Assembly: GCF_964204865.1 (NCBI RefSeq)
Contig: NC_135250.1
Span: 28,263,395 to 28,327,394 of the forward strand
Origin: Styela clava
Lineage: Eukaryota; Chordata; Ascidiacea; Stolidobranchia; Styelidae
Direction of reading: 5' to 3'
DNA length: 64,000 nucleotides
Below the pieces are notes generated by a model. It saw nothing but the letters and a program-made list of their open reading frames with translations, did no database searches and had not been told where the DNA came from. Made by a program: the position numbers and the translations under genes. This document shows positions 48,600 through 60,859 of the stretch, piece by piece (the first letter of the stretch is position 1; each line of letters starts with the position of its first letter).

Positions 48600-51500
48600 A
48601 TGGCAAGTGTTTATTTTATCTTTTTGTTTTTGTTAGCTGGATCGACTTCAGGTAAGTTCCGCACCTCTGTTTTGGTGTAATTCCACTTTTTCGAATTTAA
48701 TAAAAAACTCATCAGTGACTTCCTTATGTGATGCATTTTAATGAGCTTCTGGTCTGTGGTCAAAACGGTTAATCTGACGATAATTTTCATAATGCTTTAT
48801 TGCCTTTACGCAACTAGCTCTAGTACACAAATCCATTGATGCTATTAGACAAGAGGTGACAATTTTTGTTCCTAAAATACCGAAGAAAAGCAGATGGTAA
48901 CCCGTTTCAAATACTTTACAAATCATATTCAAAAATGTGTTATGAATAGTGTAATGTGTAGTTACATTCCTTCAAATTATAAAACCGTGATTTTTCTTTA
49001 AAAATATTAATAAAATGATTGAAATAGTTTCCTTAATTCAAATCATTGTCTAGCCTTGTTGAAAAAGTTTTGCAAAACGACATCGATCAAATAAATAAGT
49101 ACAAAGGGGATTTCATGTATAAAGTTGGAATATATATGTATCACGACAATCTTCTTACACTTTTTTTTAGTCGCAACCAGCTTAGTTGAAACATGTGATG
49201 GACAAATTACAAATGTTGATATTTCAGTAAGTATTAGTAAATAAAGTTCATTGTTTGCGTATAGAAATGATTGTTATGTAAGGTCCCTATACTAATAATC
49301 AAACGTAAAAATGATTCAGATTATGAGGAGCCGCATAGTAAACAATTATAATATGATTCATTTAATTTGTCATGATAAGCTTGTCGAGACTATTTTCTGA
49401 GAAAACTGTTACCATTTATTCTCGGTACGTTTACTTAAATATATTTGTGTCAACATAAACATATTGCACGCCATTTTGCTACTGAAGGCTACTTAAGCGC
49501 TCATCGCCTTGCTTCTGTTAAATTTGTATGAATATAATTTCAAAAATCTAATTTCTTTGTTTTAGTTTGAAAGCGAAGAAGGTAAGCTCAACCTATTTTT
49601 ATTGCTTAAATATTCTGGTATATATATAAAGTAGTGGGATTTAGAGGGCTTGCACAGTTCGCGCAAACCCAGTCTTGGAATGTCGTGATAATCAAGGAAC
49701 CCGTCCTTGATTTTTTTGTTTTGTACGTTTGATTACTGCACAATATTGGACAAACTTCATATTTGGCGTTTCTATAGTTTGCTATTAGATCCAGGTAAAG
49801 AGTGTCGTGATAATGCATCTTACACAGTGGCATACATATATTCTGAAATGAGGGAATCTGTTGTTGATGAGTTCGATACAATAGAGAACTAGTTCCAAAA
49901 TTTAAATCCCACCACACATTAAACACACATTAATCGTATTCTGTGGATAGTTGGCCTATGTTCACAATTTATCTCTCAGTTCTGGGTAATTCTGGGTTCG
50001 CTCGTGACTTAGTTTTCAGTGCACTGCTGAGTCTTTTAGCAATTTTACAGCTCCATTATAAGTCGGACTTCAATTGTTCCCTGTATTACGTCAAACATTG
50101 TTTTTCGGTATCTATGCTAAGGACGTATCTCTGTATACTTAGTATTTCCTGGTGTTTCAGGGCAGGCTTGTGACTTTACTTTGAAGCTTTCTTCTATTGA
50201 GTAATGAGCATATACGTAAATTTACCTCGAAATTCGCAGACTTAATAAGTGAACGCATGCCCATGACAAATTTTCATAAAAAGTTTACATAGATATTTTT
50301 CTGTACTCCTGAAGTATGCGCACCAAGATGTCGCATAACTGAACCCTAACCTGGTACACAACCTGAATTCAGGTTGTGCGCCATCTTGGTGCGCATACTT
50401 CAGGAGTTCCTATTTTTCATTGTCTTTATTTTTTTAATTTTATTTTTTCAGATTTAAGAAATCAACTGACAGAGCACTTCATTTCACTTCTGACTAGGAA
50501 TCCAAGATTATTACATAGTGAAGTAACAATTCAGACAGAACTGGCACACATTCTAGGAAATACTGAATCCAAAACAGAAAGTCCACATAACTCTACAACT
50601 GGTAATTTGACAACGACACCAAAACACGTCGGATCCACTGGAAAAGTAGAGACTGCAGATTCCTCTAAAATCTTACCGACCTCTGACAAACTTACAGTTT
50701 CACCTTTATTCTCTGCTGTAGATGATACAGAAACCAAATTTGTGACCTCTGGCGTAACTTCCAACTTCGAAACATCGACGTACTTCACCACCACAAGTGT
50801 AGCTTTGACTACTTTGTCAGGTATTTTAAGCACTTAACTATCATGAGAGGTTACGTAATTTAACTTCTTATTTCTTTTCCTTTCTTTTCACTGGTGGATT
50901 CGTATGCATGCAATGCAATAGTGCTGTAGCAAGAATATTGGCGCATACTGATCGAATTATTTTTGTGTATTTCTGCGTAACTTCAATGAAAATGTAGTAA
51001 ATGAAAACAATCCAATGAATATTCCGATCCTTCCAAAATGAGTAATTTCTAATATCAGTTGATACTTTTATACAACATTATTTTAATCAAAATTCGTTAA
51101 TGACTGTCACATGACAAAATATATGAAGTAACTAACAGATAAGTCAGTCTTTAACAATAGTTTTGTTTACCAAATAAATGTTGTATTCTGCTAGCGTTTT
51201 TATTTCAACCATTGTGCTGATGATCTCGTATACCGTAATTTAATAATTCTGTAGCAAGAAAAGTTTATATATTAAAAGTTAAAGATTATAATATTCTAGG
51301 ACAACATATCTAATCTGTGGCGTTTGGAATTTGAAATCGAGATGTGAGACCTGCGTTCGCAAGACAGTTAAATCTAACTCTTTCACCACGAAGCTATCGC
51401 GACCACAACTTTTCTAATATTTGGATCATTAAATCTAAATATTCACCAATAGCTTATGAGGTATATTAATGAATACTATAAATATGTAACTATGAAATTA

Positions 51501-52685
51501 ACAGAATGCGATTTCACTTTCGATGGAAAATGCTTCAAGATAGTCAACCCGGAACCGAATTATAAATCAAACTTTGACAAAGCGAAAAGTTTATGTAAAT
51601 CATGTTCCATGTCCATGGGAAATATCTACAGCCTTGAACATTACAACAAAATTCAGAAATACATAAGAGATTATATTTTGAACTCCGGATCAATCGGAAA
51701 CCTATTTCTGTGGACGGGAATGCGATACAGGGTTAGTAGTTACAATTCAGTATTTTTTCCAAAATGCATAGAGATATAATTTACAGGTATATGTTCGATG
51801 ATCTGTAATGTGAAGTATTGTATTGCGTTAATTTTGACATCGAAATTCAATTTGAAAGAGGCCTTTCCTATGAGGTATTCATAATGTTTGGAGGTGGAAA
51901 TATTGACTGGAATATAATAACAAAACAGCTGTTTTGGCGAATAAATTCTTTACGTAAGAGAATTTAATTGTGAGACACGTGTAGACAAAAGTGTATTATA
52001 ATCTAACAAGTATAAAATTCTCGGTCATTGAGCCTGTATTTTAATTATAACAAATGGCAGATTGTATTTTTTGAGATGCAATTCAATGAGGAAATAAATC
52101 TATATTCTATTCGTGAGATGTATCACTGTTGATTTTCATTATAGAAGGTATCATCTGTTCGGTTTTCAAGTTTCTAAAAATTTGTGCGGCCCGGCAATGA
52201 CTTGCATCCTTTAATTTTGGCCCGCGAACGACAAAAGGTTGCCGACACCTGGTCTAATGGTTCCACTATACATACGATTAGTTAGAATATATGTTTGTCA
52301 TCTGCGTTCAACAAATGATATTTGTCAACAGTCAATTTGCTGCTTGCTCTGATCCCTATTCTGTGCGTAGATGTGTGTGCAAGTGCATTGTCCCATAACC
52401 AGAAAGTAGTCTGAAAAACTGAGCTATAAATGCGATTCATATTAATATTTGTTCATTTCAATATCTCAGAACAAAGAAATACTTCAGACATCTGGGACAA
52501 AAAGCAAATTGTCAAATTGGCATATAAACTGGCCCAATACAGAAAAACATTACGAAAATATTGTGATCTGTGTGGACAGGAATGCAAATGAGGAAAAACA
52601 AGGGATTTTGAACTACTTGCCGACTAAAACTTCTGTTAATGGAGCACTATGCGAACGGTCCATGGTCGGAGATGATGTCGAATGA
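48600..52685 (+). CDS. CTL-C: secreted C-type-lectin-like protein with long Ser/Thr-rich stalk
   Basis: Exons 48600-48651, 49171-49226, 49566-49581 (16 nt), 50452-50820, 51505-51731 and 52470-52685 join to 311 aa. The signal peptide is MASVYFIFLFLLAGSTSG. Exon 2 has one Cys (VETCDGQ). Exon 4 begins DLRNQLTEHFISLLTRNP and SEVTIQTEL, the form shared with CTL-D and CTL-E, then a long Ser/Thr-rich stalk with NST and NLT sequons. The lectin-like part has CDFTFDGKCF, SLCKSCSMSMGNIYSLEHY, LFLWTGMRY and GALCERS. An extra Cys in KSCS is unlike the other paralogues. The C-terminus runs a few acidic residues past the final Cys. No TM segment and no canonical calcium motif. The exon 5 acceptor (TTAACAG) lacks a strong pyrimidine tract, but the phase and the paralogues support it. 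Confidence 0.84.
48758..48895. repeat. Right arm of the inverted repeat flanking CTL-C exon 1
   Basis: Partner of 48010-48147, located in the first intron of CTL-C. Core on this strand: TGCCTTTACGCAACTAGCTC, then TAGTACACAAATCCATTGAT. Confidence 0.8.
50304..50407. mobile_element. Palindromic MITE (copy 2 of 3) just upstream of CTL-C exon 4
   Basis: ACTCCTGAAGTATGCGCACC at the left is the exact reverse complement of GGTGCGCATACTTCAGGAGT at the right, a 20-bp perfect terminal repeat. The inner part matches 33579-33684. It ends only 44 bp before the exon 4 start at 50452, close to where the branch site and pyrimidine tract should be. Confidence 0.82.
51915..52251. mobile_element. Truncated hAT-like MITE, inverse copy of 8749-9185
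   Basis: Read on the minus strand from 52251 it begins CAGGTGTCGGCAACC, then follows the 8749-9185 element closely (GGCCAAAATTAAAGGATGCA, then CATTGCCGGGCCGCAC, then GAAAACCGAACAGATGAT). The far end lacks the terminal repeat, so the copy is truncated. It lies in the CTL-C intron between exons 5 and 6. Confidence 0.7.
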
Positions 52686-54758
52686 AAAACTTAAAAACAT
52701 TTGATACGAACTATAGTAAGCACTCTAACAATAACTTCGAAAAACACTATATGGTGGATTTACAATATACTTCTTAAAGACGACGATTAACTTTAAGCTA
52801 AGGTCAATAGTGATTATAAGTACATCATGAACGAATGATTTATTGCAGAAAACCATTCCCACTGTTGTATCTACAAATTACCGCTAGATGCTATTTAAGA
52901 TGTCATTTTCATCCACTTTGCGTTGAGGGAATTCCTGAAGGACGCCCTTCGAATGGTGGAGGTGGTCTTGCTAGCATGTCTATCGCTGCATAAACTCTAA
53001 CAATCTTTTTCATATATATATTGTGCGTGCTTTCTTTATTTTATGGACGGTAAATAAACACTATGCCACTGTGCCCGAATCGCACAGGAGTTCAATCAAT
53101 TTTCTATGATTTGACGATATTAAGATATTCTGTTTTTTTTTCTTTTTTTTTAAATTCAATTTTCTTAATGGTATAAGAGGCAGGCAAAAAGTTTTAAATG
53201 TAACATAAAAAGTGCGAGATGTCGGGATGTGAGATTTTTTATTTTAAATATGCATACATTCTTTTTTCATACCAGATTAAATTTTGTGTGAATCATAATA
53301 AAAAATAGAAAACTTATTTTTTGTATTAGTAGTTATACAGTTCAGATATCCCGTGGTCTATATTATTGGGGAAGGCAGTACTATCAGATACGAAGTGGAG
53401 TTGTTTATCATTTGCTGGAATGTTTTTTTATTGGTATCAATATTTTCTTCTGTCTTTTCCTTATGGAACTGGCCCAAATTGCTTTCGAATAATCTATTCA
53501 GTTAGCTCATTTGTGCCCTATAATAATATGATACTGCCTCCACGTACACACAAAATATATGTTTATTTGAAACATGATAAAACGTAGTTTGCAGTTATTT
53601 TTTTCTTAAAACAACCAAGGAAAGAGCTGCATGAAACAGGAGCAATAATCGCATGCCACTCGCTAACCGCGGGTTGGCCAGCCATGTTCTAGAGTTATCG
53701 GGTTGTGATAATGTAGCGAGTTTTTTTGTATGTGTATGCTTATCGGGTTCAGGTAATCTGGACCTTGTTTCGGCCATACTTAAAACAAAAATGTGTTGAG
53801 AACTTCATCTATAATTAAACTAAGGAATCTTTAGTTTATTAATTTTACGAGAAATGAAACAATATCACCTGCTTAAGCGAATGATTCTCCTCTACATTGT
53901 AAAATGTTTAAAAGATCTAACATACGAAGAGGAAAAATAACTTGTAAATTGAATATTTAAAACAATCTAATAAAATCTAGTTTTCTGATTTGCTTAGAAT
54001 TGTGAAAATGGCCTTTTGATGCCTGCTCATCGAATATTTTAATTTCGTTATAACGTTTCAAAGCGGATGGAGACGGGGCCCGATTCGAAGAATATGATAG
54101 TAGTGTTGTTTTACCCAACTATTACATAATTACACGTAGTTGCAATATTTATTTTGGACACGATTCATCCATAATCCAATCCATTCTTCTTCTTATCGTT
54201 ACAGAGCATCGGAGGAAATAGTTGGCAAAAACAGAATAATTAGCCACCGATTACATTCACGTTTTTATCGGTATTCATTTCATTGAAAATGTAAAGTAAT
54301 ATATGTAATTAATAAATTTTGCATAAAGGTAGTATTATATACATTAGATATATTTAACCTGGCAGATAACAGTGACGCATTCATATATTCAAAATAAATC
54401 TTTTAGTGTAAAATGTCAACCTATTAACATTAGTTAAATTTTGGGCACCACATAATGAAACTACCATTGATTCATTGTTTGTATACGCATTTCATTGGTC
54501 AAATTAGGCCATGCATATATTATTGAAAGGTCACAATATTTGTAGTAATATTACCTCTGGCTTCAATGTGGTGCAAATGAAAACACACATAGGCATTTAG
54601 TTCAATGAACACTCTGACGCATCCTGTCGCTTAATAGTTCTGATAGGTACGATAAAAAGACATTTGTGCATTGTGTTCTACTTTGTCAGTACAGCATTGG
54701 AGGCATCACGCTACAAACAAAAGATTTAGGTTGTACTTTCAGGCCAGAAAGAGTAAAA
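52686..54758. other. Spacer between CTL-C and CTL-D, with the CTL-D upstream region
   Basis: It includes the CTL-C 3' region (AATAAA at 53053-53058) and, from about 53690, sequence duplicated upstream of CTL-E (about 60860-61700) and at 59410-60195. That makes it the likely promoter-bearing segment of CTL-D. The long minus-strand frame at 53595-53777 has no supporting context. Confidence 0.5.
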
Positions 54759-57700
54759 ATGGAAACAACCTTCTTTCTTTTTGTATTATTTCTATTCAAT
54801 TGGAAATGTTTGGGTGAGTTACAAGATGAAATTAGCATATTTGTATGACAATTATTTGGGTCGGTGTTGAAGCGTGAAAGCGACGTCATATAACGAAGTA
54901 CACGCAATCGTTTTTGCAATCGTTGAGTAATTGAATCAAAATCTATATTATATTTTATGAAATTAGGTAATAGATCTTTTTTTCGCATTAGGATAATTGC
55001 GCTATACGTTATTATATTATATTATACGTTATTGTCTGGTGGTTAACGAGTCTGCTGCAGATTGTATATTAAATAGTTCATACAAATGACATCTTATATG
55101 GGGAAGATATGAACTTAAAGATATCATATTGAATTTTCAAGTAGCTAGTACAATCTATAGGTGATAAAATTGTTGACGTTTTAGAGTGTACTCATAAAAT
55201 TACTTTTTGTTGACAAATTATTACTATAGTTACAGCCGCAACCAATTCAGATGAGTCATGCGATGGGCATAGTGCAGCGTTTGAAATTGTGGTAAATACT
55301 TATATTTAATTTGCTAAACTAAAACAAACTAACTTCAAATATTAAAAATTGGAAACACAGAAAACTACAAAAAATGAATTAAAAACTCTAGAACATAGAT
55401 GTCCAACCTGCGGCCCGCGGGAGCAAAGTTGTTGAAAGCATTTAAAGAGAGTTTCGATTAATTGCAAAATTCGACGGTCTCTTTAAAATTTTGTATGCCT
55501 CCCGTTGACATTCGGGTAGAAGAGGCCCCAGAATATACGCAAAGAAGATAGAAAACTTATACTCTACAGTGAGTGTATCAATAATAATGAGACAAATGGT
55601 AATGCGTATTGCAGCGGCAATGGAAACAACGTATATGTGCAAATCTTTCTTTTCGAAATTGAAAGTTATGAAATCGGAGCATAGGAGTAAGCTGTCGAAC
55701 GACAACTTGACAAGCTAGTTAGTTACGTTGTGAGGTACCAAAGCCCAAAGCTAGCCGTTAATATTGGACAGTTGAGCAATAACATTCAAAAGCAAGTTTT
55801 GCACTAGTTGAAAAAAAAAAGAATTGCTGACTTCGTGTTGTCCGGGTGCAAGTTGTGAAAGGGTGAAATCCGCAAAAGAATCCAGGCGTTTGATTTAGCG
55901 ACGCTCAAATTCTAACGTAAATCGGCACTGGGCTGGTATTCTAGTTGGGTAAAAACGTTTGTGCTCCTGAAGTATCCGTATAAAGATGGCGCACAACCTG
56001 AACATAGTATGTGTACCAGGTTATAGTTCAGGTTGTGCGTCATCTTCGTATAAAAATACTTCCGGAGCGCCAAAACGTTTGCGGCCCGCAATGAATTTCT
56101 TCATGTGAAAGTGGCCCGCGACACTAACAAGGTTGGACATGCCTGCTCTAGACAATTAAAATTACTTGAATATTACAATATATAAATATTTACAGCTGCT
56201 CTATCCGAACATAACTTCGTACTGGCAAATTGGCTAATGTAATATGTTTTAGGTACTTCAACGATTTATCATCATTAAATATTTAAAAACTTTTATTTTC
56301 AGTCTGAAAGTGAACATGGTGAGATTTGACTCTATGATAAATGCTCAATAAACCGCTCAAAGATAAATAAAACAGTGAAAAATTTTGATATTTAGCTCGG
56401 TATGGTACTTTCCTATTTTTTTTTCATTACAATTCACACACACTTCAACATAAAGTATTTAAAACTAACATTTATTTATTTGGAGGATTGTAAATTGAGT
56501 CAATGAGAGATATGTATAAAGTGATCACCAAATCAGGAGTTGTAAGCTGTTAATACAATGTGATCTTGAATTTAATTTGTTGTCTGTCACCTTAGCTTTA
56601 TCTCTGCTAAAATAAATATGAAGAAGTTCTAATTCTATTTCTTATTCTCGCACTTACTTCTTTGAAAATTTAAAAATCTAAATCACTATTACTGTGTTTT
56701 CAGATTTGAAAAGGCAACTGGAGGAAAAGTTCACGTCACTTTTGAGGAAGTATCCAAACTTGTTTCAAAGTGAAGTCAACATTCAAGCAACATTAAGAAA
56801 CCCACATGCGACAAAGACATCTTTCACAACATTACCAAATTTTTCAACAAATGCTTCATTCAATGCGACAAACAAACGACCCTGCCAATCTACCGCAAAT
56901 ACTCACTCTATTAAACCTTTAACTGAAGCCTACAACAAAACAACCTCCAGTGTTACGACTTTCCCTATAACAACTAGAAACTTTATCTCCACTGCTGCAT
57001 CAACTATGGAAACACTAACTGATTCAACCGAAACCACAGTTATTCTCACAACTTTACCAGGTTAGCTATTCTATGCATTGTGTTTGTTATGTAACTCACC
57101 TTTGCAGGCTGAAGTTGTATGTAATATGCACCATGCCTTTGCTCTATATGAGATTTGTGTTTACAGAAACTAATGCGATTTAAAAAAAAAACTTCTTCTT
57201 TCGTTTGGCAGACAGTATTAAATTGTATTTCCTCATATTTGATTTAAGATATATGTGGAGCCATATACAACAACACTTGCTACATTGCGATCCTTAGGCT
57301 TGGAGACTTCCAAAAGGCTGTGGAGTTATGCCAAGCTGAAAATTGGACTATGGCAAACATCTACAGTGCTGATCACTATGACATGATTGTCAACTACATA
57401 CGACAAACAATTTTGCCTTTTTGGAATATGGAGTATATTTACTTGTGGACAGGAATGGAATATAAAGTAAGTGAACTTTTTTTACTTTGTGATAGAATTT
57501 ACTCGATATAAAAACAGGAGGAGAAAATCCGTTTTGGGTATTTGTATTGACTAAATATTGAATCAAAAATGTTAATTTATGCAATGGGAAATTATATTCT
57601 ATTTGAAACTTGTTAAATGCGATAAACTAAAAATAAGCTAGTCAAGGTGTACTAATTTAAAGCCTAATAACTTTGTTCCATTACGACTATTCGTATCATG

Positions 57701-58210
57701 CGTAATATACATATAATTGGATATAATGATAAAATAAAGTTCGACTAATTGTCATTAAGAAAACAACGCAAAAAATATAGCAATTATCTCATTATGCCAA
57801 TTTTATCTTGTTAGTCAAAAATCTGTAATTTGAGCTACTTTCATTTCACCCACATAGTAATAATTTTGCCAATCTACATAATATAATTAGTGCATTTAAA
57901 ATATTGCAAAACAGTAAATTTCCCGTATAAATTATTGCTTTCCTTGATTTATGTGAATATGTGAAAATTCAAATAAGAAGTTTGAAAACCTCTTCTTTGT
58001 TGTTTTTTACAGAACAATCAAGTGTATCTTGATTCTGGCGAGACAATTTCTTTACCTGCTGAAATATGGTACCCTTCTTTTCCTCAAGACACTGCTTTAA
58101 GCTCGCACATAGTTATTCGCATTGTATCAGATTCAGATTCGATTAGACAGGGACTTATGAACTATGAAGCTTCTCAACCCTGGTACGGGGCTTTGTGTGT
58201 AATGCCTTGA
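54759..58210 (+). CDS. CTL-D: secreted C-type-lectin-like protein with Thr-rich stalk
   Basis: Exons 54759-54813, 55236-55291, 56303-56318 (16 nt), 56704-57060, 57249-57466 and 58013-58210 join to 299 aa. The signal peptide is METTFFLFVLFLFNWKCLG. Exon 2 has DESCDGHSA. Exon 4 starts DLKRQLEEKFTSLLRKYP, then a Thr/Ser-rich stalk that contains a single AYNKTTSS element, the apparent ancestor of the repeat expanded in CTL-E. The lectin-like exons have ICGAIYNNTCY, VELCQAENW, NIYSADHYD, YLWTGMEY and YGALCVMP at the end. No calcium-binding EPN/WND motif and no TM segment are seen. The first long intron (55292-56302) contains a hAT element with a nested palindromic MITE. AATAAA lies at 58407-58412. 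Confidence 0.86.
55611..55806 (+). pseudogene. Relic of hAT transposase C-terminal dimerisation domain
   Basis: Translation on the plus strand shows the conserved ETTYMCKSFFSKLK, KSEHRSKLSNDNL segment of hAT transposases. It is then interrupted by a TAG near 55719 and resumes in another frame to the stop near 55806. The catalytic N-terminal and RNase-H-like parts are missing. It has no function in CTL-D. Confidence 0.72.
55973..56069. mobile_element. Palindromic MITE (copy 3 of 3), nested in the hAT element
   Basis: The arms GCTCCTGAAGTATCCGTATA, then AAGATGGCGCACAACCTGAA, and the reverse-complement right arm TTCAGGTTGTGCGTCATCTT, then CGTATAAAAATACTTCCGGA, are as in copies 1 and 2. The centre reads GTATGTGTACCAGGTTATAG. 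It inserted into the hAT copy, so it is younger than that element. Confidence 0.7.
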
Positions 58211-58406
58211 AAGGTTTATTCTACATTCCACAAACTGCTAAGAGCTCATGTGTTAACACAACAATCCGTTTTGATATACTGTCTATGCATATTTAATGCT
58301 GCATTTTAACTCAAATGTATTTCTGTGAGATTGTCAGACTTCTTCAGACAATTAGACTTCAAAAATGACAAGAAATTCACAATCCTGTAGTTTAAATGTA
58401 GAGATA

Positions 58407-58412
58407 AATAAA
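58407..58412 (+). terminator. Polyadenylation signal of CTL-D
   Basis: AATAAA lies 196 nt after the stop codon at 58208-58210. Confidence 0.5.
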
Positions 58413-59409
58413 CTTGAAATTAAAATCTTAAAGAGATTGTATACAATTTGGATATAATATTGTTAACAACCACATGATAAAGACAAACCTCTAAATCTTT
58501 AAAGGCATTCATATTTAATTTTTTAGTATGCATATCTTATATTATTCGGTACTTTTAGTTTAGTTTCTGTTGGTGGAATCGTCTAAAAATGATTGTACTT
58601 ATGTCGACGAGCATACGTAGTGAGATTTGAGGATTCCAGTTATGAATCCAAAGTATTATTCAAATGCAATAAATATATTTTTTGAATTTATAAAATTTCT
58701 AATGTTAATTTTTACTTTTTATGGTTGCTTCAGATAAACTTTTAATTTAAATGATGTATGTGAACTTGCATGAAATCGAACACTCTTAAATTATTAATTT
58801 TTGTTAAAAAGTCGGAGCGCAAATAAATTTCATCGAAACGTTCTGTACTTGGAATTGTAACTTATATAAACTTAAGATATGGTTGTAATGATTTTACAGA
58901 AATAATAAACGTAAAAATATTAACAAATGTTAATGAAAAACGACTAATTACTGAGAGAATAATTTTACGGTAATTTGGAGCTTTTAGGGCTTAACAAACT
59001 TAATCTTAGCAACCAATCAGAAAACACATTTGTCTCAAATAAAACTATTAATACTATGAATTCTGACTGTGCCCATGCTCATTATATGTTTTGATCTAGA
59101 AATCAAATGACCCACATAGCTCTGAACACCGACAAAAAATTCGAAAATTCCAACTACTGAATGCTGAATTTTATAACGAATTATTTGTAATAATAAAAAA
59201 GTATTGCTTCAAAAAGTATTGCTAAAAACATTTTAAAAGTTAATGGTATTTTTTACTGCTATTAGTTTCACTCTTTTCTTCTTTTGTTTTTAATTGCACT
59301 TTCTACCATTTTGTTCAAATAGCTTTTCAGTTATTTCCTATACGTATTCTATGTATGTAAAGCAAAACTTAAATGAAGACTCGTTTCAATTTTGAAATTC
59401 AACCTGTCA

Positions 59410-60195
59410 TTATGTGGCGTTTGGTGAATTTATGTTTGAGTTTTCTATTTGTAGCTAATGAGGTTTAGGTAATTTGGACATTGCCTCCATCATACTTGTA
59501 CAGAATTGTGTTGAGTGCATCATTTAAATTTGGTCATTAAAAATATTAGGTTATTGATTTAATGGGGAACTTAACTATACCAATGTTACTGCTTAGGCAA
59601 ATAGTTCCTCCACATTGTATACATTTTAAAAGATGTAATAAACGGAGGGAAAAATAAAGTGCAATATTAAAAATTAAATATTCGAGGAAAATTAAGTTTA
59701 CTGTAATTACTGTAATAAAGAAAATAACCTTGTAATGACTGCTCATTGAATATTTCGATTTTGATATTCAACTAATGGTAACAGGACCCGAATCAAAGTT
59801 CTGATAAATATAGTAATACAATTACTCTGGATATTGTTAACCAAACTGGTAACATTTAAAGCATTCCTATATTTAAAATAAATGTTTTTAGTGTCAAATG
59901 TCAACCGGTTGACTTCGGAAACATTAAACGTTGTGCACCACTTGAGGAAATTACTATTGATGCACTGATTGCATACAAATTTTCTTGATCAGGTTAGGCC
60001 ATGCATTTACTAATAAAAGTTCACTATATTTATCTTAAAATTATCCCCGGCTTTAATGTGACAAATGAAACCACTCACATAGGCATTTAGTTCGAAGAAT
60101 CCTTTGACTCATCTTGTCGCCTAATAGTTCTGATAGGTATGATAAAAAGTCATTTGTGCATTGGTTTCTACTTTGTCAGTACATCCTGGGACATC
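59410..60195 (+). repeat. Orphan copy of the CTL upstream region
   Basis: Shared landmarks with CTL-D and CTL-E upstream DNA include GCTAATGAGGTTTAGGTAA, GAGTGCATCATTTAAATTTG, GTGTCAAATGTCAACC, CACATAGGCATTTAGTTCG, TAATAGTTCTGATAGGTA and CATTTGTGCATTG, then TTCTACTTTGTCAGTACA. Where CTL-D and CTL-E have their signal exon shortly after, this copy runs into unrelated sequence. Confidence 0.7.
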
Positions 60196-60859
60196 ACGCA
60201 GCGAACGAGAAGTGTATAGCGTTTTTTACATTTGTTTTGTGACAAATTGATCGTACCTATAAGATTGTAGGATTAACAAACAGACTCACACTTCAAGCAA
60301 GTATTCAAAAACAACTTTGTTTCAAATAAATATACCAACATCATCAACTCTGTTTGTGCACGTGGTTTTTATGTTCCTTTGAGATTATACTGTTTTGACT
60401 TAGAAATTGAATGGCTGTCATGTCTTTGAACACTGAAATAAAAGTCAAAAATTCAAATTATTGACTGCTAAATTTTACAACAAATTATTCGTAATAATGA
60501 AAAATTATTGCTTATTTTTTTCACAAGGTAATAATATTTTTACTGCTATCATTTTTACTCTTTTCATCTTTTGTTTAGAATTGCACTTTCTACACTTCTG
60601 TTTACATGTCTATTCAAATATTTCCTTTGTTCTATATTTGAAAAACAAATATATTCCTAAATCAAGACTCGTTTGACTTTTAGAATTCAACATTGGTGTA
60701 ACAGTTGTGGTGACATTTTAATAGGTCCTGGAGTACGGTTTTTTTTATGTTTAGGGTGCTAGCATATATTGATCTGTGTTGAGAGAATAATAAAATACAC
60801 AGTTTTTTGCATGAGTCTACCTGAGTCTCGTCTCAGCATGCAACAAAAGGTATAAGAAG

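Larger units (their letters stand above)
55393..56145 (+). mobile_element. hAT element with degenerate transposase C-terminus, in a CTL-D intron
   Basis: The ends CATAGATGTCCAACC and GGTTGGACATGCCTG are inverted repeats with 8-bp flanks CTCTAGAA (55385-55392) and CTCTAGAC (56146-56153), 7 of 8. GC-rich subterminal blocks are typical of hAT. The plus strand near 55611-55715 reads AAMETTYMCKSFFSKLKVMK, then SEHRSKLSNDNL, which matches the hAT dimerisation domain pattern (TYLCE.FS..K..K...R..L). A stop and a frame change follow, then YQSPKLAVNIGQLSNNIQKQ up to a TAG at about 55806. It is dead and internally deleted. Confidence 0.85.

Noticed and set aside
49628-49915. Possible small DNA transposon with ends GTGGGATTTAGAGGG and AATTTAAATCCCACCAC
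   Set aside because: The ends pair for only about a dozen bases and no target duplication is clear, so I do not list it as an element.
50531-50833. Minus-strand 100-residue frame
   Set aside because: Antisense shadow of CTL-C exon 4; its Val-rich content comes from the Thr/Ser codons on the coding strand.
53595-53777. Minus-strand 60-residue frame
   Set aside because: It overlaps the duplicated upstream region of CTL-D and is not preserved in the other two copies.
55442-55705. Hydrophobic minus-strand frame of 87 residues that looks membrane-like
   Set aside because: It is the antisense of the hAT transposase relic on the plus strand.
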